The position numbers were made by a program, and so were the translations under genes. This document shows, piece after piece, positions 29,557-37,944 of a stretch of DNA of 64,000 bases (the first letter of the stretch is position 1; each line of letters starts with the position of its first letter). Source of the stretch: Agarivorans sp. TSD2052 (GTDB lineage Bacteria > Pseudomonadota > Gammaproteobacteria > Enterobacterales > Celerinatantimonadaceae); the NCBI RefSeq assembly GCF_023238625.1, contig NZ_CP096670.1:795501-859500 (forward strand). The letters run 5' to 3'. Below the pieces are notes generated by a model, which did no database searches, had not been told where the DNA came from, and worked only from the letters and a program-made list of their open reading frames with translations.

Positions 29557-30552
29557 ATGTTTGAAATTTTTGCCCTGCTGGCCGACTGGTTAACTTATCA
29601 GGTATTGGCTTTGCCTCGCGCTTCGAAGTTGGCGGGAGCGGTACATTTTTTTATCGAAGATACCAGCAAAATCATGCTGCTATTAGTGGTAATGATTTAT
29701 GTCATCGCCCTGTTTCGTGCGTCGCTCAATGTGGAGAAGGTTCGTTACTATCTGGCGGGTAAAAAGCGGGTTTTTGGTTATTTGAGCGGCAGTTTTTTTG
29801 GGGCCATTACACCTTTTTGTTCTTGTTCTAGTATTCCGGTGTTTTTAGGGTTTACGTCGGCAGGCATTCCGCTGGGCATTACTATGGCATTTTTGATCAC
29901 CTCTCCATTGATTAATGAAATTGCCATTCTGTTGCTATTTAGCTTGCTGGGTTGGAAGTTTACCTTGCTGTATGTGGGTGTAGGGATGTTGATTGGGGTA
30001 TTAAGTGGCCTTTTTTGGGATGTGATAGGGGCAGAGCGTTGGTTGCAACCGTTTGCGACCAAAGCGATGAAAGCCGCTAAGGCGCAACGGCAATCTCCTT
30101 TAGGCGATCAGCCATCGAGCAGGCTCTCATTAAGTGCTAGGCATACTTTCGCCAAACAAGAGATGGCTGAGATAGTGGGGCGGGTTTGGAAGTGGGTATT
30201 TATTGGTGTGGGCATTGGTGCCGGTTTGCATGGCTTTGTTCCAGAGGGCTGGATAGAAGCGCATTTGGGGGCAGGGCAATGGTGGTCTGTACCTGCCGCT
30301 GTATTGGTGGGCATTCCGCTTTATTCAAATGCTACTGGCGTGATTCCGATTATGGAAAGTTTGCTCAGAAATGGATTACCAATAGGTACTACTTTGGCGT
30401 TTTGCATGAGTACGGTTGCGGCCAGTATCCCTGAGTTTGTGATGCTAAAACAAGTCATGCAATGGCGCCTATTAGGGTTACTGTTTGCCTTGCTACTTAC
30501 GGCATTTACCGTAATGGGTTGGGTATTTAATTTATCTATATGGGGTTTTTAG
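29557..30552 (+). CDS. ArsP/YraQ (DUF318)-type permease
   Basis: 331 residues with about eight membrane helices in two halves and a cytoplasmic loop near 165-205. The first half carries GAITPFCSCSSIPVFLGFTSAGIPLG (about 86-111), and the second half shows the repeat-like VGIPLYSNATGVIPIMESLL. The FCSCSS cysteine motif marks the ArsP_1/YraQ group, which exports organoarsenicals or, in other branches, copper or zinc. The substrate here is unknown. It follows an ECF sigma gene and precedes a thioredoxin-like gene by 9 bases, so the two probably share one mRNA. Its ribosome site is TAGGAG. Confidence 0.88.
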   Translation: MFEIFALLADWLTYQVLALPRASKLAGAVHFFIEDTSKIMLLLVVMIYVIALFRASLNVEKVRYYLAGKKRVFGYLSGSFFGAITPFCSCSSIPVFLGFTSAGIPLGITMAFLITSPLINEIAILLLFSLLGWKFTLLYVGVGMLIGVLSGLFWDVIGAERWLQPFATKAMKAAKAQRQSPLGDQPSSRLSLSARHTFAKQEMAEIVGRVWKWVFIGVGIGAGLHGFVPEGWIEAHLGAGQWWSVPAAVLVGIPLYSNATGVIPIMESLLRNGLPIGTTLAFCMSTVAASIPEFVMLKQVMQWRLLGLLFALLLTAFTVMGWVFNLSIWGF

Positions 30553-30561
30553 GAGAGAAAA

Positions 30562-30798
30562 ATGAAAACATTTAAAGTGCTAGGCTCGGGTTGTGCCAAC
30601 TGTGTAAACACGGCCAAACGGATTGAACAAACGGCCAATGAGCTACATATCAAGGTGGTAGTCGAAAAGGTCACGGATCTTGAAACCATCATGAATTATC
30701 AGGTGATGTCTACACCCGCTGTGGTGCTCAATGAACAGTTAGTGCATTCTGGCGGCGTACCCAATAAGGAGGTGATTACCGCTTGGTTGAAAGAATAA
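30562..30798 (+). CDS. thioredoxin-like small redox protein
   Basis: 78 residues. KVLGSGCANCVNTAKRIEQTANEL places a CxxC pair at about residues 11 and 14, followed by a helix. STPAVVLNEQLVHSGGVP carries the cis-proline typical of the thioredoxin fold, and the end GGVPNKEVITAWL matches the minimal thioredoxin_3 family. It sits 9 bases after an ArsP-type permease with an AGGAGAG ribosome site. These two gene types are often paired, which suggests that the protein delivers a thiol-bound metal or reduces the permease cysteines. That role is inferred. Confidence 0.85.
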   Translation: MKTFKVLGSGCANCVNTAKRIEQTANELHIKVVVEKVTDLETIMNYQVMSTPAVVLNEQLVHSGGVPNKEVITAWLKE

Positions 30799-31045
30799 CT
30801 CACCGCCTCAAAAGCCATAGCATGAGTTAAAGGCTGCGAACGGAGCGTTGCAGATGAGCTACCGCTGGTGGATGGTTTCGCCAACGTTTGGGTAACCGTG
30901 GGCTTGCTGGGTGTGTTCTTGTCGAGTAATGATTAAGGCGTGGGCTGCGGAAGAAAGTGCTAATGGCTAAATGTAAGCCCGCCCGCGGTAAATAATGAGA
31001 ACTAAACTCCTCGAGCAGGCCTTACATTTTATCGTCAAAGATTAG
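30799..31045. other. 247-nt gap with short open frame and hairpin arms
   Basis: No convincing gene. An open frame without a start codon covers roughly 30826-30930 and reads ...ELPLVDGFANVWVTVGLLGVFLSSND, possibly a membrane-protein remnant. Imperfect inverted arms (aaatgtaag / cttacattt) at 30969-30977 and 31021-31029 lie just downstream of cheX on the minus strand and may help end it. Confidence 0.4.
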
Positions 31046-31513
31046 TTAGACGTTTTCAAAACAAATTTCAATGGTGGCGTGCCCATGAATGGAAGTGAAA
31101 GGGATCAACACCTTAGGGCCTTCGGTTTTATGGGTAATAGTATGAGATGGGCCAGACACAACAACCGGTGTAGCCATGTCAAAGTCATAACCACTGTCGG
31201 CTAATAAGCGCTTGGCTCCACCGGTTACCATGTTGGTGATTTCGCCCACCATGTCGGTCACTTCTTCATTTATAGAGTCGGGCGCTTCGCCTAGCATACG
31301 GCGCATGATCTCTATGGCTAAGCCCTTATCAAAGCTAATTGAAAGTGAGCCCTTGGTTTGCGGTCCAACCATACCGATCAGCCCTGATACGTCACCGCGA
31401 GCCAATTCATCTCGTTTTAAACCAGGTTTACCTGGTTTCAGCTCTAACTGAGCCATCGTTTCCAGAACATTGAGAAGAGATTTAAGAAAAGGGTTTACAA
31501 AATTTACGTCCAT
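31046..31513 (-). CDS. cheX: chemotaxis protein CheX-like phosphatase
   Basis: 155 residues from the chosen ATG. MDVNFVNPFLKSLLNVLETMAQLE opens the protein. GLIGMVGPQTKGSLSISFD and the catalytic-helix motif EEVTDMVGEITNMVTGGAK (ExxN pattern, about 95-115) follow, then VPFTS-like strands. CheX dephosphorylates CheY-P in other bacteria. No chemotaxis genes are nearby, so it may act on an orphan receiver. The frame is open from a TTG at 31627, but the conserved start MDVNFVNPF selects the shorter form. Confidence 0.85.
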   Translation of the reverse strand: MDVNFVNPFLKSLLNVLETMAQLELKPGKPGLKRDELARGDVSGLIGMVGPQTKGSLSISFDKGLAIEIMRRMLGEAPDSINEEVTDMVGEITNMVTGGAKRLLADSGYDFDMATPVVVSGPSHTITHKTEGPKVLIPFTSIHGHATIEICFENV

Positions 31514-31878
31514 AGTTTCAGATAACTTCCTAGTCTGAATGAATTTAGCATTGCTGCAAATAAGGTATTCTACAGCCAAATAGCGTTGCTTTGGCTTAAG
31601 CATCGCATGAGATCCGATGTGCTGCAACTTTTACAAATAAAACTACGAGCTCACTCACTGATTACTATAGTCCTGATTGCCTCCAGTGGCAGCATTAAAG
31701 CAGGCTTTATTATTTCTTTTGTTAGTTGTTCATTGCGTTTAGGCCAAGTGGTTTTAGGCTTAGTTGCTTATTCTCATTAGCTAGTCGCTTCTATTTGCTC
31801 ATCGCATAGGCTTATGTCAAAGGCATCTTGGTGGCCTACAGCGGTCGCTATAGGCCAGTTGCTGCTCTAGTTATGTTG
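31514..31878. other. 365-nt gap without a supported gene
   Basis: A 64-codon open frame at 31586-31780 has no ribosome site or family features and is rejected. A hairpin with 11-bp arms and one mismatch (31832-31842 and 31847-31857, loop ggtc) lies 22 bases beyond the glycosyltransferase stop. It lacks a clear U-run. Confidence 0.5.
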
Positions 31879-32706
31879 TTACTTACCCTTATAGTTTTGG
31901 GGCAGGCCAATAGATACTAGCCTGAATAGGTAATGCCTAAGCCCGTGAGCTCGCCAACTGGCTAACTCAAAAGTGCGTTGTAAGTTGTTACTAAGCGCCC
32001 ATAATCCGCCTTCTTTATATAGATCTTTCCAATGTTTTTTGAATACCTTGAGTCGTCCATAATAAATGTATTGCCAGCGCGCTGATTCATTGCCTTGATT
32101 AGATCGTCTAAACCACACCAGTGCTTGGTTAATAAACTTGTATTGATGACCCTGACTTAGCAGGGTAAGAAACAAGTCGTAATCTTCGGCAACGACGTTG
32201 GGATCAAAGCCGCCAGCTTGAATAAAATGCTCTCGTTTAACTAGCCAGCTAGATGGAACAATATGAGAATCTACCAGGCTGTCTTTTAAGGCTAAATATT
32301 CGGGTTTATTGATACAGGTTTCATTGGCGCTGCCTTCTTCACTAAAAATGCGGGTTCCGCAGTGACAGCCCGACAGCTCTGCTTCGTCTTGCATTAGCTG
32401 TTGTTGCAGCGCTAACTTGTTGCTTTCCCAATAATCATCAGCGTCTAGAAAAGCCAAAAACTCCCCTTTAGCCTGTTTAGCGCCGGTATTTCTGGCTTCA
32501 GCAATACCCCGGTTCATGGGGTGGTCAATAATGGTAACTTGCTGAGCATATTTTTCTAGAAATGAGCGGGAGTCTTCTTTAGAGCCATCATTGACAACTA
32601 GGATTTCTAAGGCGGGTGCCGTTTGCTGAAACACTGATTGTAAGGCTTTATCAATATACTGATCATTATTGTAATAGGGGATAATGACAGAGGTTTTTGC
32701 GTCCAT
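31879..32706 (-). CDS. family 2 glycosyltransferase
   Basis: 275 residues. The GT-A fold is visible as SVIIPYYNNDQYIDKALQSVFQQT (about 6-29), EILVVNDGSKEDS (about 34-46) and the metal/nucleotide-sugar motif LDADDYW (about 92). GFDPNVVAEDYDLFLTLLSQGH carries the likely catalytic ED pair (about 170). It transfers a sugar from a nucleotide-sugar donor; donor and acceptor are unknown. No polysaccharide cluster surrounds it. It lies directly beside the dusA integration site and diverges from the dusA remnant, so it may be older chromosomal flank. Confidence 0.88.
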   Translation of the reverse strand: MDAKTSVIIPYYNNDQYIDKALQSVFQQTAPALEILVVNDGSKEDSRSFLEKYAQQVTIIDHPMNRGIAEARNTGAKQAKGEFLAFLDADDYWESNKLALQQQLMQDEAELSGCHCGTRIFSEEGSANETCINKPEYLALKDSLVDSHIVPSSWLVKREHFIQAGGFDPNVVAEDYDLFLTLLSQGHQYKFINQALVWFRRSNQGNESARWQYIYYGRLKVFKKHWKDLYKEGGLWALSNNLQRTFELASWRAHGLRHYLFRLVSIGLPQNYKGK

Positions 32707-32734
32707 GCTAAATCCTTCGTTAATTAGGCAAAAA

Positions 32735-32764
32735 TTACCAAGTTTTCTCTCTCGGTAGTATACT
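32735..32764 (+). promoter_or_regulatory. candidate original dusA promoter
   Basis: ttacca, 18 bases, tatact: a moderate sigma-70 match 122 bases before the truncated dusA start. It probably drove dusA before the insertion. Inferred from spacing only. Confidence 0.4.
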
Positions 32765-32885
32765 ATCCGGCTAGCGATTCGTTAGCCTAGCATGTTGCTA
32801 TTGATGTTTGTTTGACCATACTCAAAGGGGTAGGGTCATAAACGTAAAGTACCTACTTAATTTTTCTTTTTATGTGTTGAGCCCC

Positions 32886-32945
32886 ATGACTGAAGTTTCC
32901 CTGTTCCAACCCCATCGTTTTTCGGTAGCCCCGATGCTCGATTAA
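32886..32945 (+). pseudogene. dusA: 5' remnant of the original dusA, cut off by an insertion
   Basis: The frame reads [19 protein letters not shown] and then [12 protein letters not shown] is the invariant N-terminal segment of DusA, where the intact gene continues WTDRHCR. The last nine codons match the dusA start at 38373 base for base except one, and in the same reading frame. This is the chromosomal dusA beginning, separated from its body by about 5.4 kb of inserted DNA. It cannot make an enzyme. Confidence 0.88.
32916..32943 (+). repeat. left attachment site (attL) in dusA
   Basis: 28 bases, beginning cgtttttcggtagcccc and ending atgctcgatt, match 38373-38400 at 27 of 28 positions (G/C difference at 32933). 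Position inside the 5' coding end of dusA fits the known target of dusA-specific tyrosine recombinases. Confidence 0.88.
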
Positions 32946-32970
32946 TAGGATTATAAAAACTAATCCTATT
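32944..32970. repeat. inverted repeat abutting attL
   Basis: aataggatta and taatcctatt are perfect 10-base inverted copies separated by 7 bases, starting directly after the att core. It may be a recombinase or excision-factor site, or a structure that stops transcription from the dead dusA promoter. Confidence 0.7.
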
Positions 32971-33240
32971 TTAATCAGAACATTACAAGTCAGTTTTTCT
33001 TTGAGGGGGCAATTTGGAGACGAAATGCTTCTTCAATGACCTTTCTATCGTCAAAAAATTCACTGCAATAGCATCATCTCACTTCTGAAACACATTCAAT
33101 CTTGGTTGGGATGATTGTAAATCTTAACGCCAATAACATTTTCTCTAATTCTTTCTTTAGTAACAGTGGCTGACTCTAAGTTACCAGAATCACTCTATCT
33201 ATTGCGCTCGCAAACGCTTTGAGAAACAATAACTCCAAGG
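32971..33240. other. gene-free start of the inserted element
   Basis: 270 bases with stops in all frames and no recognisable product. An integrase would be expected close to an att site, but I find no trace of one here. Confidence 0.5.
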
Positions 33241-33263
33241 TGTAATCAAGCCAATTGATTACA
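33241..33263. promoter_or_regulatory. palindrome upstream of the PrtN-like gene
   Basis: tgtaatca-agccaat-tgattaca is a perfect 8-base inverted repeat with 7-base spacer. It ends 14 bases before the start codon, beside the ribosome site. This suits an operator for a dimeric repressor. Confidence 0.55.
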
Positions 33264-33276
33264 ATTTGGAGAAAAA

Positions 33277-33506
33277 ATGATCCCCAATTTCAAAAAACTT
33301 GATGCTCGGATGATGTTGTTCATTATGTTGGTATGTTCCCGGTGATTCCTGAACGAGATATTGCTGTGGAGTATCTAGGAATGTCTCCCAATACAGCTTT
33401 GAAAAAAGCGAGAGAGCAAGCGCAGCCACTACCCACTTTTCGTTTGGGTGATAGTGAGAAGGCTGACAGGGTTGTCAGTATTCACCATAGGTCGCGTGTT
33501 TCATAA
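33277..33506 (+). pseudogene. frameshifted PrtN-like (pyocin-activator family) regulator
   Basis: A GGAG ribosome site precedes an ATG that reads MIPNFKKLDARMMLFIM and then hits a stop at 33343-33345. In the next frame, from about 33330, the protein goes on GMFPVIPERDIAVEYLGMSPNTALKKAREQ and PLPTFRLGDSEKADRVVSIH, which matches small PrtN-family regulators. The frame change lies near 33325-33332 and would be fixed by a few inserted bases. The end (HHRSRVS, then stop) also looks shortened. PrtN-like proteins are small DNA-binding regulators or excision-factor-like proteins in mobile elements. The gene is close to attL, where a directionality factor would be expected. Confidence 0.75.
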
Positions 33507-33533
33507 TGGTATCAAAATGAGAGGGAAATAAGG

Positions 33534-33560
33534 AAAAAGCCCTGCGATGCAGGGCTTTGT
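33534..33560 (-). terminator. terminator after the large lipoprotein gene
   Basis: agccctgc-gat-gcagggct gives a perfect 8-bp stem. On the minus strand it is followed by UUUUUCCUU. It lies 30 bases past the lipoprotein stop. Confidence 0.88.
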
Positions 33561-33589
33561 ATTACGTGTAATGTAGTTAGCTACTGTGA

Positions 33590-36500
33590 TTATTTAGTTT
33601 GTGCAACGTTAGGTTGAATACTGTATTTAACAGACTCTTGATACTTGTTGTTTGAAGTACCAATGATGCTATATAAAGTAGCACTTTCACCTTTGGTGCC
33701 ATATACCGTTCTAGGGATAGTAACCGAAGCACTACCTTGAGCTTTATTACTACATGTCGAGTTGTAATCAGCCTTATCGCCAGAGCTTAACCAAAACGAT
33801 TCGAAGTAATCAGAAATAAGCGAACAAGTCACGTCATCACCATCAACGGCTTTCTCAAAGGTTATTGTGGCGTTTGACTCGGTCAAGCTAAGAGTAACTT
33901 GACCGAATTGAGAGTAGCCATCTCGGTTGGTAGGCAGGTAGAAACCCAAGCTATTATCACCTGCATTCGAACTCGCATTTAATCGCGCTTCGACAGCAGC
34001 TTTATCAGTAAAGTGCTCTTTTCGCTCGCCATATGAAACAACCGATAAGGCACCCTGCGATAGCTCACTAGCATCGCCAATCACGGTGTATGTGGTCGAA
34101 TAGAAACCAGCATTAACCTTAATGTTTGCACTTGCTGCATCGATAGTGTAACTGCCTTCTACAACCAGATCGGCATCTGTAGGGCAGGTCGTATTATTCG
34201 AAGCATTACGTTGGTTAACGTAGTACTCGCCATTTTCAAACTTGAATGCATCACACCATACAACTTGATGCGTTAAGTCGACTTCTCCATTAGAAGAGCC
34301 ATGCTCAGTCAAGAAAAATGTTTTCCCTTCGAGCAAGTTAGGATCTAGAGGTGAAGGTAGCGTTGACTTGGGATCCCATACAGTATTGATACTTCGCAAT
34401 AGAGCATCATCGGTAGACTCTAATACGATATCAACTTTTTGACCGATCTCATCTCCGTGTTGACCAACAACAATACGTAACTCACCTTGATTAAATTGGC
34501 GCATGTAATGTTGTTCGTAGTCGGCAGAATTCAGTGAGTTGTAACTCAACAGCTCTTTACCATCACCCGAAGTTGAAATTTCCCAAGTACCAGTCCAATG
34601 CATAGGTAGTGAACTGCCGTAACCATCTAGTTCGCGAGCTTTGAAGGTGCCTGATTTTGTCACCTCTGATGAGTAGATACTCTGCTGATTAACAGTAAAG
34701 TCCGCGCTGAGAAAACGCACTTCATCAGCACCGGAGCTGTCATCCCAGTCCATGCTTTGATAAACGGTGTTATCCATCGCAGGGACAGGTAGCATCGCGT
34801 TGAATGGCAAGTTTTCAGTCGAGTCTAACCAAAACAAGTCGTTTTCAATTTTGAATACAACCTGATAGTCGCCATTGTTTTCTGATGTATAAACAGGTGT
34901 ATAAACTTCTCCGTCACCTAGTAATGTGCCATCCGGTTGGATTTCAACAGGCCAGCAATCATCACTGTTCGGGCTGATAATAAGTGTTTTATTTTCGGGT
35001 AACTCTAGTTGAGCGAGTTGTTGCGGTGTCGCAATATCAATACTTTTCTTCCAACAGAAGTAGTGCTGATCTTGGCTTTTCATCAATGAAGCCCAACCCA
35101 TCTCTAGGTCAAATTCATCTTCACCAATCTCACCCATACGCCACTCACCGCCAATAAAGTGTCTCTCTTCAAAGCGTGCGGCTGGAGCGGGTACTACAGG
35201 GTCTGTAGGTTCTGAAGAGTCCTGTTCTGCTACAGGTACAGTAAACAATGCCAATTCAGGAGGGTTCACACCATCATCTGCATAGAGCTTGAGATTGGCA
35301 TCACCTGAAGATTCAGGTGTGCCTGTTAGCGTAAGAGTTGAACCATGAATGGTTGTATTGACCCCTTCGATCGTATGTTGCGCTGTTAGCGTCAACACAT
35401 CGTCATCTATAAACAGTTGGTCAAGATTAATATCGCTATTAACAACATTACCAACCTGCAAATTAAGCGCTGTTAGCTCATCGGCTATACGCTGTTGCAC
35501 TTCGGTGTTGAGTTCTGGTGCTGCATTCGGTGCTTCTGCAACATTTAGCTTTAGGAGGGCGCTTACTGAAGGGTGATGGTCATCATTCGCTGTCACGTGA
35601 AATGTAAATACACCTTCTTGCTCTGGTGTTCCTATAATATGCAGCTCAGCGCTTTCGTTATCAGCATTGATGCTTAAGCCATTCCCTGTGACGTCTGTTA
35701 CGTCGTAAGTCAAGACGTCGTTGTCTGCATCGATAAATAAGTTGTTAATCGATACACGTTCATCAACACTTTGGGTTGCCGTTAGATTTAAAGCATCAAG
35801 GTCGGACTGTACGGTATTTTGCTCATTCAATACTGGCGCAGTATTGGGTGTAAATATTTCAACTTCAATGACCAAGGGGTAAGAGCGAGAAACACCGTCA
35901 GAGGCATAGGCCAATACATTGTGAACACCCGTTTCCGTTGGCGTGATAGTGAGAGTTGAGCCCTCAATGAGTGCTCCAGCTTTGTCTTGTGCATCAACTG
36001 AATAAGTCAGAACATCGCTAGTATCTTGATCAGAAAATAGTGCGGAGAGATCGTAACTAACTGATTCGCCAAGTTCAAACGCTTCTGGCTGCGAGAACTC
36101 TAGATTAACGCTCGGGCGATGGTTTGTCTCAATACCTTGATAGCCATTTTCATCAGTATGAACAATTGGAGCATAATCATCACTTAGCTCTTGGGTTTCA
36201 TCGGCAATAATGTCTGATGTTTCTTGTGAAATAGCTGAAATAACGCTTAGCTGATCTTCAACGTCAACAAGTACATCATCATTATCTACTAACGTTTCAC
36301 CAACAACGTTGACCGCTTTAGCTTTTTCTGCTTCTTCACCTTCTCCCTCTGCTACTGCAACGTAATCGCCAAAAATGTCTTCAGCGGTATAAACCACATT
36401 GTCATTGATATTGAAGGACTCAACAACCGCTTGTTCGGCCTCTTCTTGTGTCATTTTAGTGCCATTTTCTTCGGCATACTCTATCTGTTCGACAACAAGG

Positions 36501-36871
36501 TTAGTCATTGGACTGACAATGACTGGCTCGTCAGCGCTTTCTGGTACAGAAGGGGCCGCAAGGGTAAACTCATCAACAACAACCCCGCGGGTGATATCAA
36601 TCGTTTCGCTTGGGATGGCTGTAATGCACACCTTTTGATCAATAATGTCATCTGTAAGGTCAAGCGTTAGTTGACCATTTTGATCGGTGGAGCCTTTGTA
36701 AATGTCACAGTTATCACCGATATAGACTTTAGCTTTATACAGGTAACCGTCAATTGCTGTTATCGTGATTTGTTCTGGCGTTGGAGTAGGATTAGATTGG
36801 TTTGAGTCATCGCTACCACAACCGGACAGCGCTAGTGTCATCGCCGTTGCTAAGAAGCTTATTTTTTTCAT
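33590..36871 (-). CDS. large surface lipoprotein with cadherin-like repeats
   Basis: 1093 residues. The signal peptide ends in the lipobox LSGC (cysteine about 18), followed by a low-complexity linker (SNPTPTPEQ), so the protein is lipid-anchored. Residues about 35-95 look like a small carboxypeptidase-regulatory-type beta domain. Three dystroglycan/cadherin-like repeats follow (about 255-345, 347-450, 455-555), each with an NxAPxL start and LFxDxDxDxLTY calcium-type loops. The tryptophan-containing C-terminal half (about 570-1090) is unlike anything I can name. An AAGGA lies 9 bases before this ATG; the ATG three codons earlier would have no spacing. It diverges from a LysR gene and is cargo of the dusA element. 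A role in adhesion or surface defence is possible but not shown. Confidence 0.82.
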   Translation of the reverse strand: MKKISFLATAMTLALSGCGSDDSNQSNPTPTPEQITITAIDGYLYKAKVYIGDNCDIYKGSTDQNGQLTLDLTDDIIDQKVCITAIPSETIDITRGVVVDEFTLAAPSVPESADEPVIVSPMTNLVVEQIEYAEENGTKMTQEEAEQAVVESFNINDNVVYTAEDIFGDYVAVAEGEGEEAEKAKAVNVVGETLVDNDDVLVDVEDQLSVISAISQETSDIIADETQELSDDYAPIVHTDENGYQGIETNHRPSVNLEFSQPEAFELGESVSYDLSALFSDQDTSDVLTYSVDAQDKAGALIEGSTLTITPTETGVHNVLAYASDGVSRSYPLVIEVEIFTPNTAPVLNEQNTVQSDLDALNLTATQSVDERVSINNLFIDADNDVLTYDVTDVTGNGLSINADNESAELHIIGTPEQEGVFTFHVTANDDHHPSVSALLKLNVAEAPNAAPELNTEVQQRIADELTALNLQVGNVVNSDINLDQLFIDDDVLTLTAQHTIEGVNTTIHGSTLTLTGTPESSGDANLKLYADDGVNPPELALFTVPVAEQDSSEPTDPVVPAPAARFEERHFIGGEWRMGEIGEDEFDLEMGWASLMKSQDQHYFCWKKSIDIATPQQLAQLELPENKTLIISPNSDDCWPVEIQPDGTLLGDGEVYTPVYTSENNGDYQVVFKIENDLFWLDSTENLPFNAMLPVPAMDNTVYQSMDWDDSSGADEVRFLSADFTVNQQSIYSSEVTKSGTFKARELDGYGSSLPMHWTGTWEISTSGDGKELLSYNSLNSADYEQHYMRQFNQGELRIVVGQHGDEIGQKVDIVLESTDDALLRSINTVWDPKSTLPSPLDPNLLEGKTFFLTEHGSSNGEVDLTHQVVWCDAFKFENGEYYVNQRNASNNTTCPTDADLVVEGSYTIDAASANIKVNAGFYSTTYTVIGDASELSQGALSVVSYGERKEHFTDKAAVEARLNASSNAGDNSLGFYLPTNRDGYSQFGQVTLSLTESNATITFEKAVDGDDVTCSLISDYFESFWLSSGDKADYNSTCSNKAQGSASVTIPRTVYGTKGESATLYSIIGTSNNKYQESVKYSIQPNVAQTK

Positions 36872-37029
36872 TGTGTACATCCTTCGTACATTGATTTATA
36901 GGTATTGCTTTATTTGAATTTTTCTGGAATGTAACAATCCAGTAATGTCCGATGAGTTTAATTTTTCTAGATAAAAAACTGATACTATTAGATATAATTA
37001 TTTTTATATCTAATTGGTAAGCTATAAGT

Positions 37030-37944
37030 ATGAAGTCGAGTGAGTATCATTTGTTAGCTGTTTTTGCGGCAGTAGTTGAAGAGCGAAAGTACACGAAGGT
37101 AGCTAAGAGATTAGGCATTACTCAGCCGTCAGTCAGTCAAAGTGTCACTAAACTGAGAGATATCTATAATGACCCACTTTTCATAAGGGAAAAGTTAGGC
37201 GTTAGACCGACAGAGTTTGCGTTAGAAATATACCCCGATATTGCGGATGCAATTTCAAGATTAGACGCACTATCTGCTACAAGGACTCAATTTGACCCTA
37301 AGTCGAGCAAGCGTGTATTTAGAATTTCTACTATAAGTCTTTTTGAGCACACTTTAATTCCAAATCTTTTTAGGAGAGTAGAGGAAGAGGCTCCGCATGT
37401 AACGCTTCTGGTTGAAAATCACAGCACCAAAGAGACTAAAGATATGTTACGAGGAGGCAGTATTGATATTGCGATCGAAGGGGTTGTCAAAACACCACCT
37501 TTTATTAAGTCTCAAACATTTTACGATGATGAGTTGGTAGTGGTCTGTGGTAAGAACCATCCATTGTTTTCGAAAGGAACTATTTCAGAGGAGGAGTTTT
37601 TAAACAATCAACATATCACTCTTTCAAGTCTCTCTGACAACGCGAATTTTTTCGAGAGTTTTTCTCCCCATAGTGTAGAACTATTAAAGAAACGAAGAGT
37701 TAAACGGCAGGTCGCAAGTTATTGGGGGTTGTTATCTTCAGTTAAAAATAGTGATAGTTTGGCTATTTTCTCTCGTAAAATGGCGGTTTCGAATATTGAT
37801 TTGTTCAACTTAAAAATATTGGATAATGACTTTATCGACCAAAAAGTCGAAGCATCGATTTATTGGTCAAAATCGAGAAATGTTGATCCCTCGATAGTCT
37901 GGCTGATTAATAAGGTCAAAGAAGCTTCTATTTGTTCTTTATAG
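37030..37944 (+). CDS. LysR-family transcriptional regulator
   Basis: 304 residues. The N-terminal helix-turn-helix (about 8-66) reads LLAVFAAVVEERKYTKVAKRLGITQPSVSQSVTKLRDIYNDPLFIR. The substrate-binding domain begins near 92 (KRVFRISTISLFEHTLIPNLF) and includes GGSIDIAIEGV. The DNA is visibly richer in A+T than the flanks and uses AGA, ATA and AGG codons freely, unlike neighbouring core genes, which indicates foreign origin. The start lies 158 bases from the divergent lipoprotein start. LysR proteins usually control the adjacent divergent gene, so the lipoprotein is the likely target. The effector is unknown. Confidence 0.92.
   Translation: MKSSEYHLLAVFAAVVEERKYTKVAKRLGITQPSVSQSVTKLRDIYNDPLFIREKLGVRPTEFALEIYPDIADAISRLDALSATRTQFDPKSSKRVFRISTISLFEHTLIPNLFRRVEEEAPHVTLLVENHSTKETKDMLRGGSIDIAIEGVVKTPPFIKSQTFYDDELVVVCGKNHPLFSKGTISEEEFLNNQHITLSSLSDNANFFESFSPHSVELLKKRRVKRQVASYWGLLSSVKNSDSLAIFSRKMAVSNIDLFNLKILDNDFIDQKVEASIYWSKSRNVDPSIVWLINKVKEASICSL

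Noticed and set aside
31586-31780. 64-codon plus-strand frame upstream of cheX
   Set aside because: It overlaps the unused 5' extension of cheX on the other strand, has no ribosome site and shows no family features.
33277-33345. Short intact 22-codon peptide gene after the GGAG site
   Set aside because: The next frame continues a clear PrtN-type protein, so this is the front of a broken gene, not a small peptide gene.
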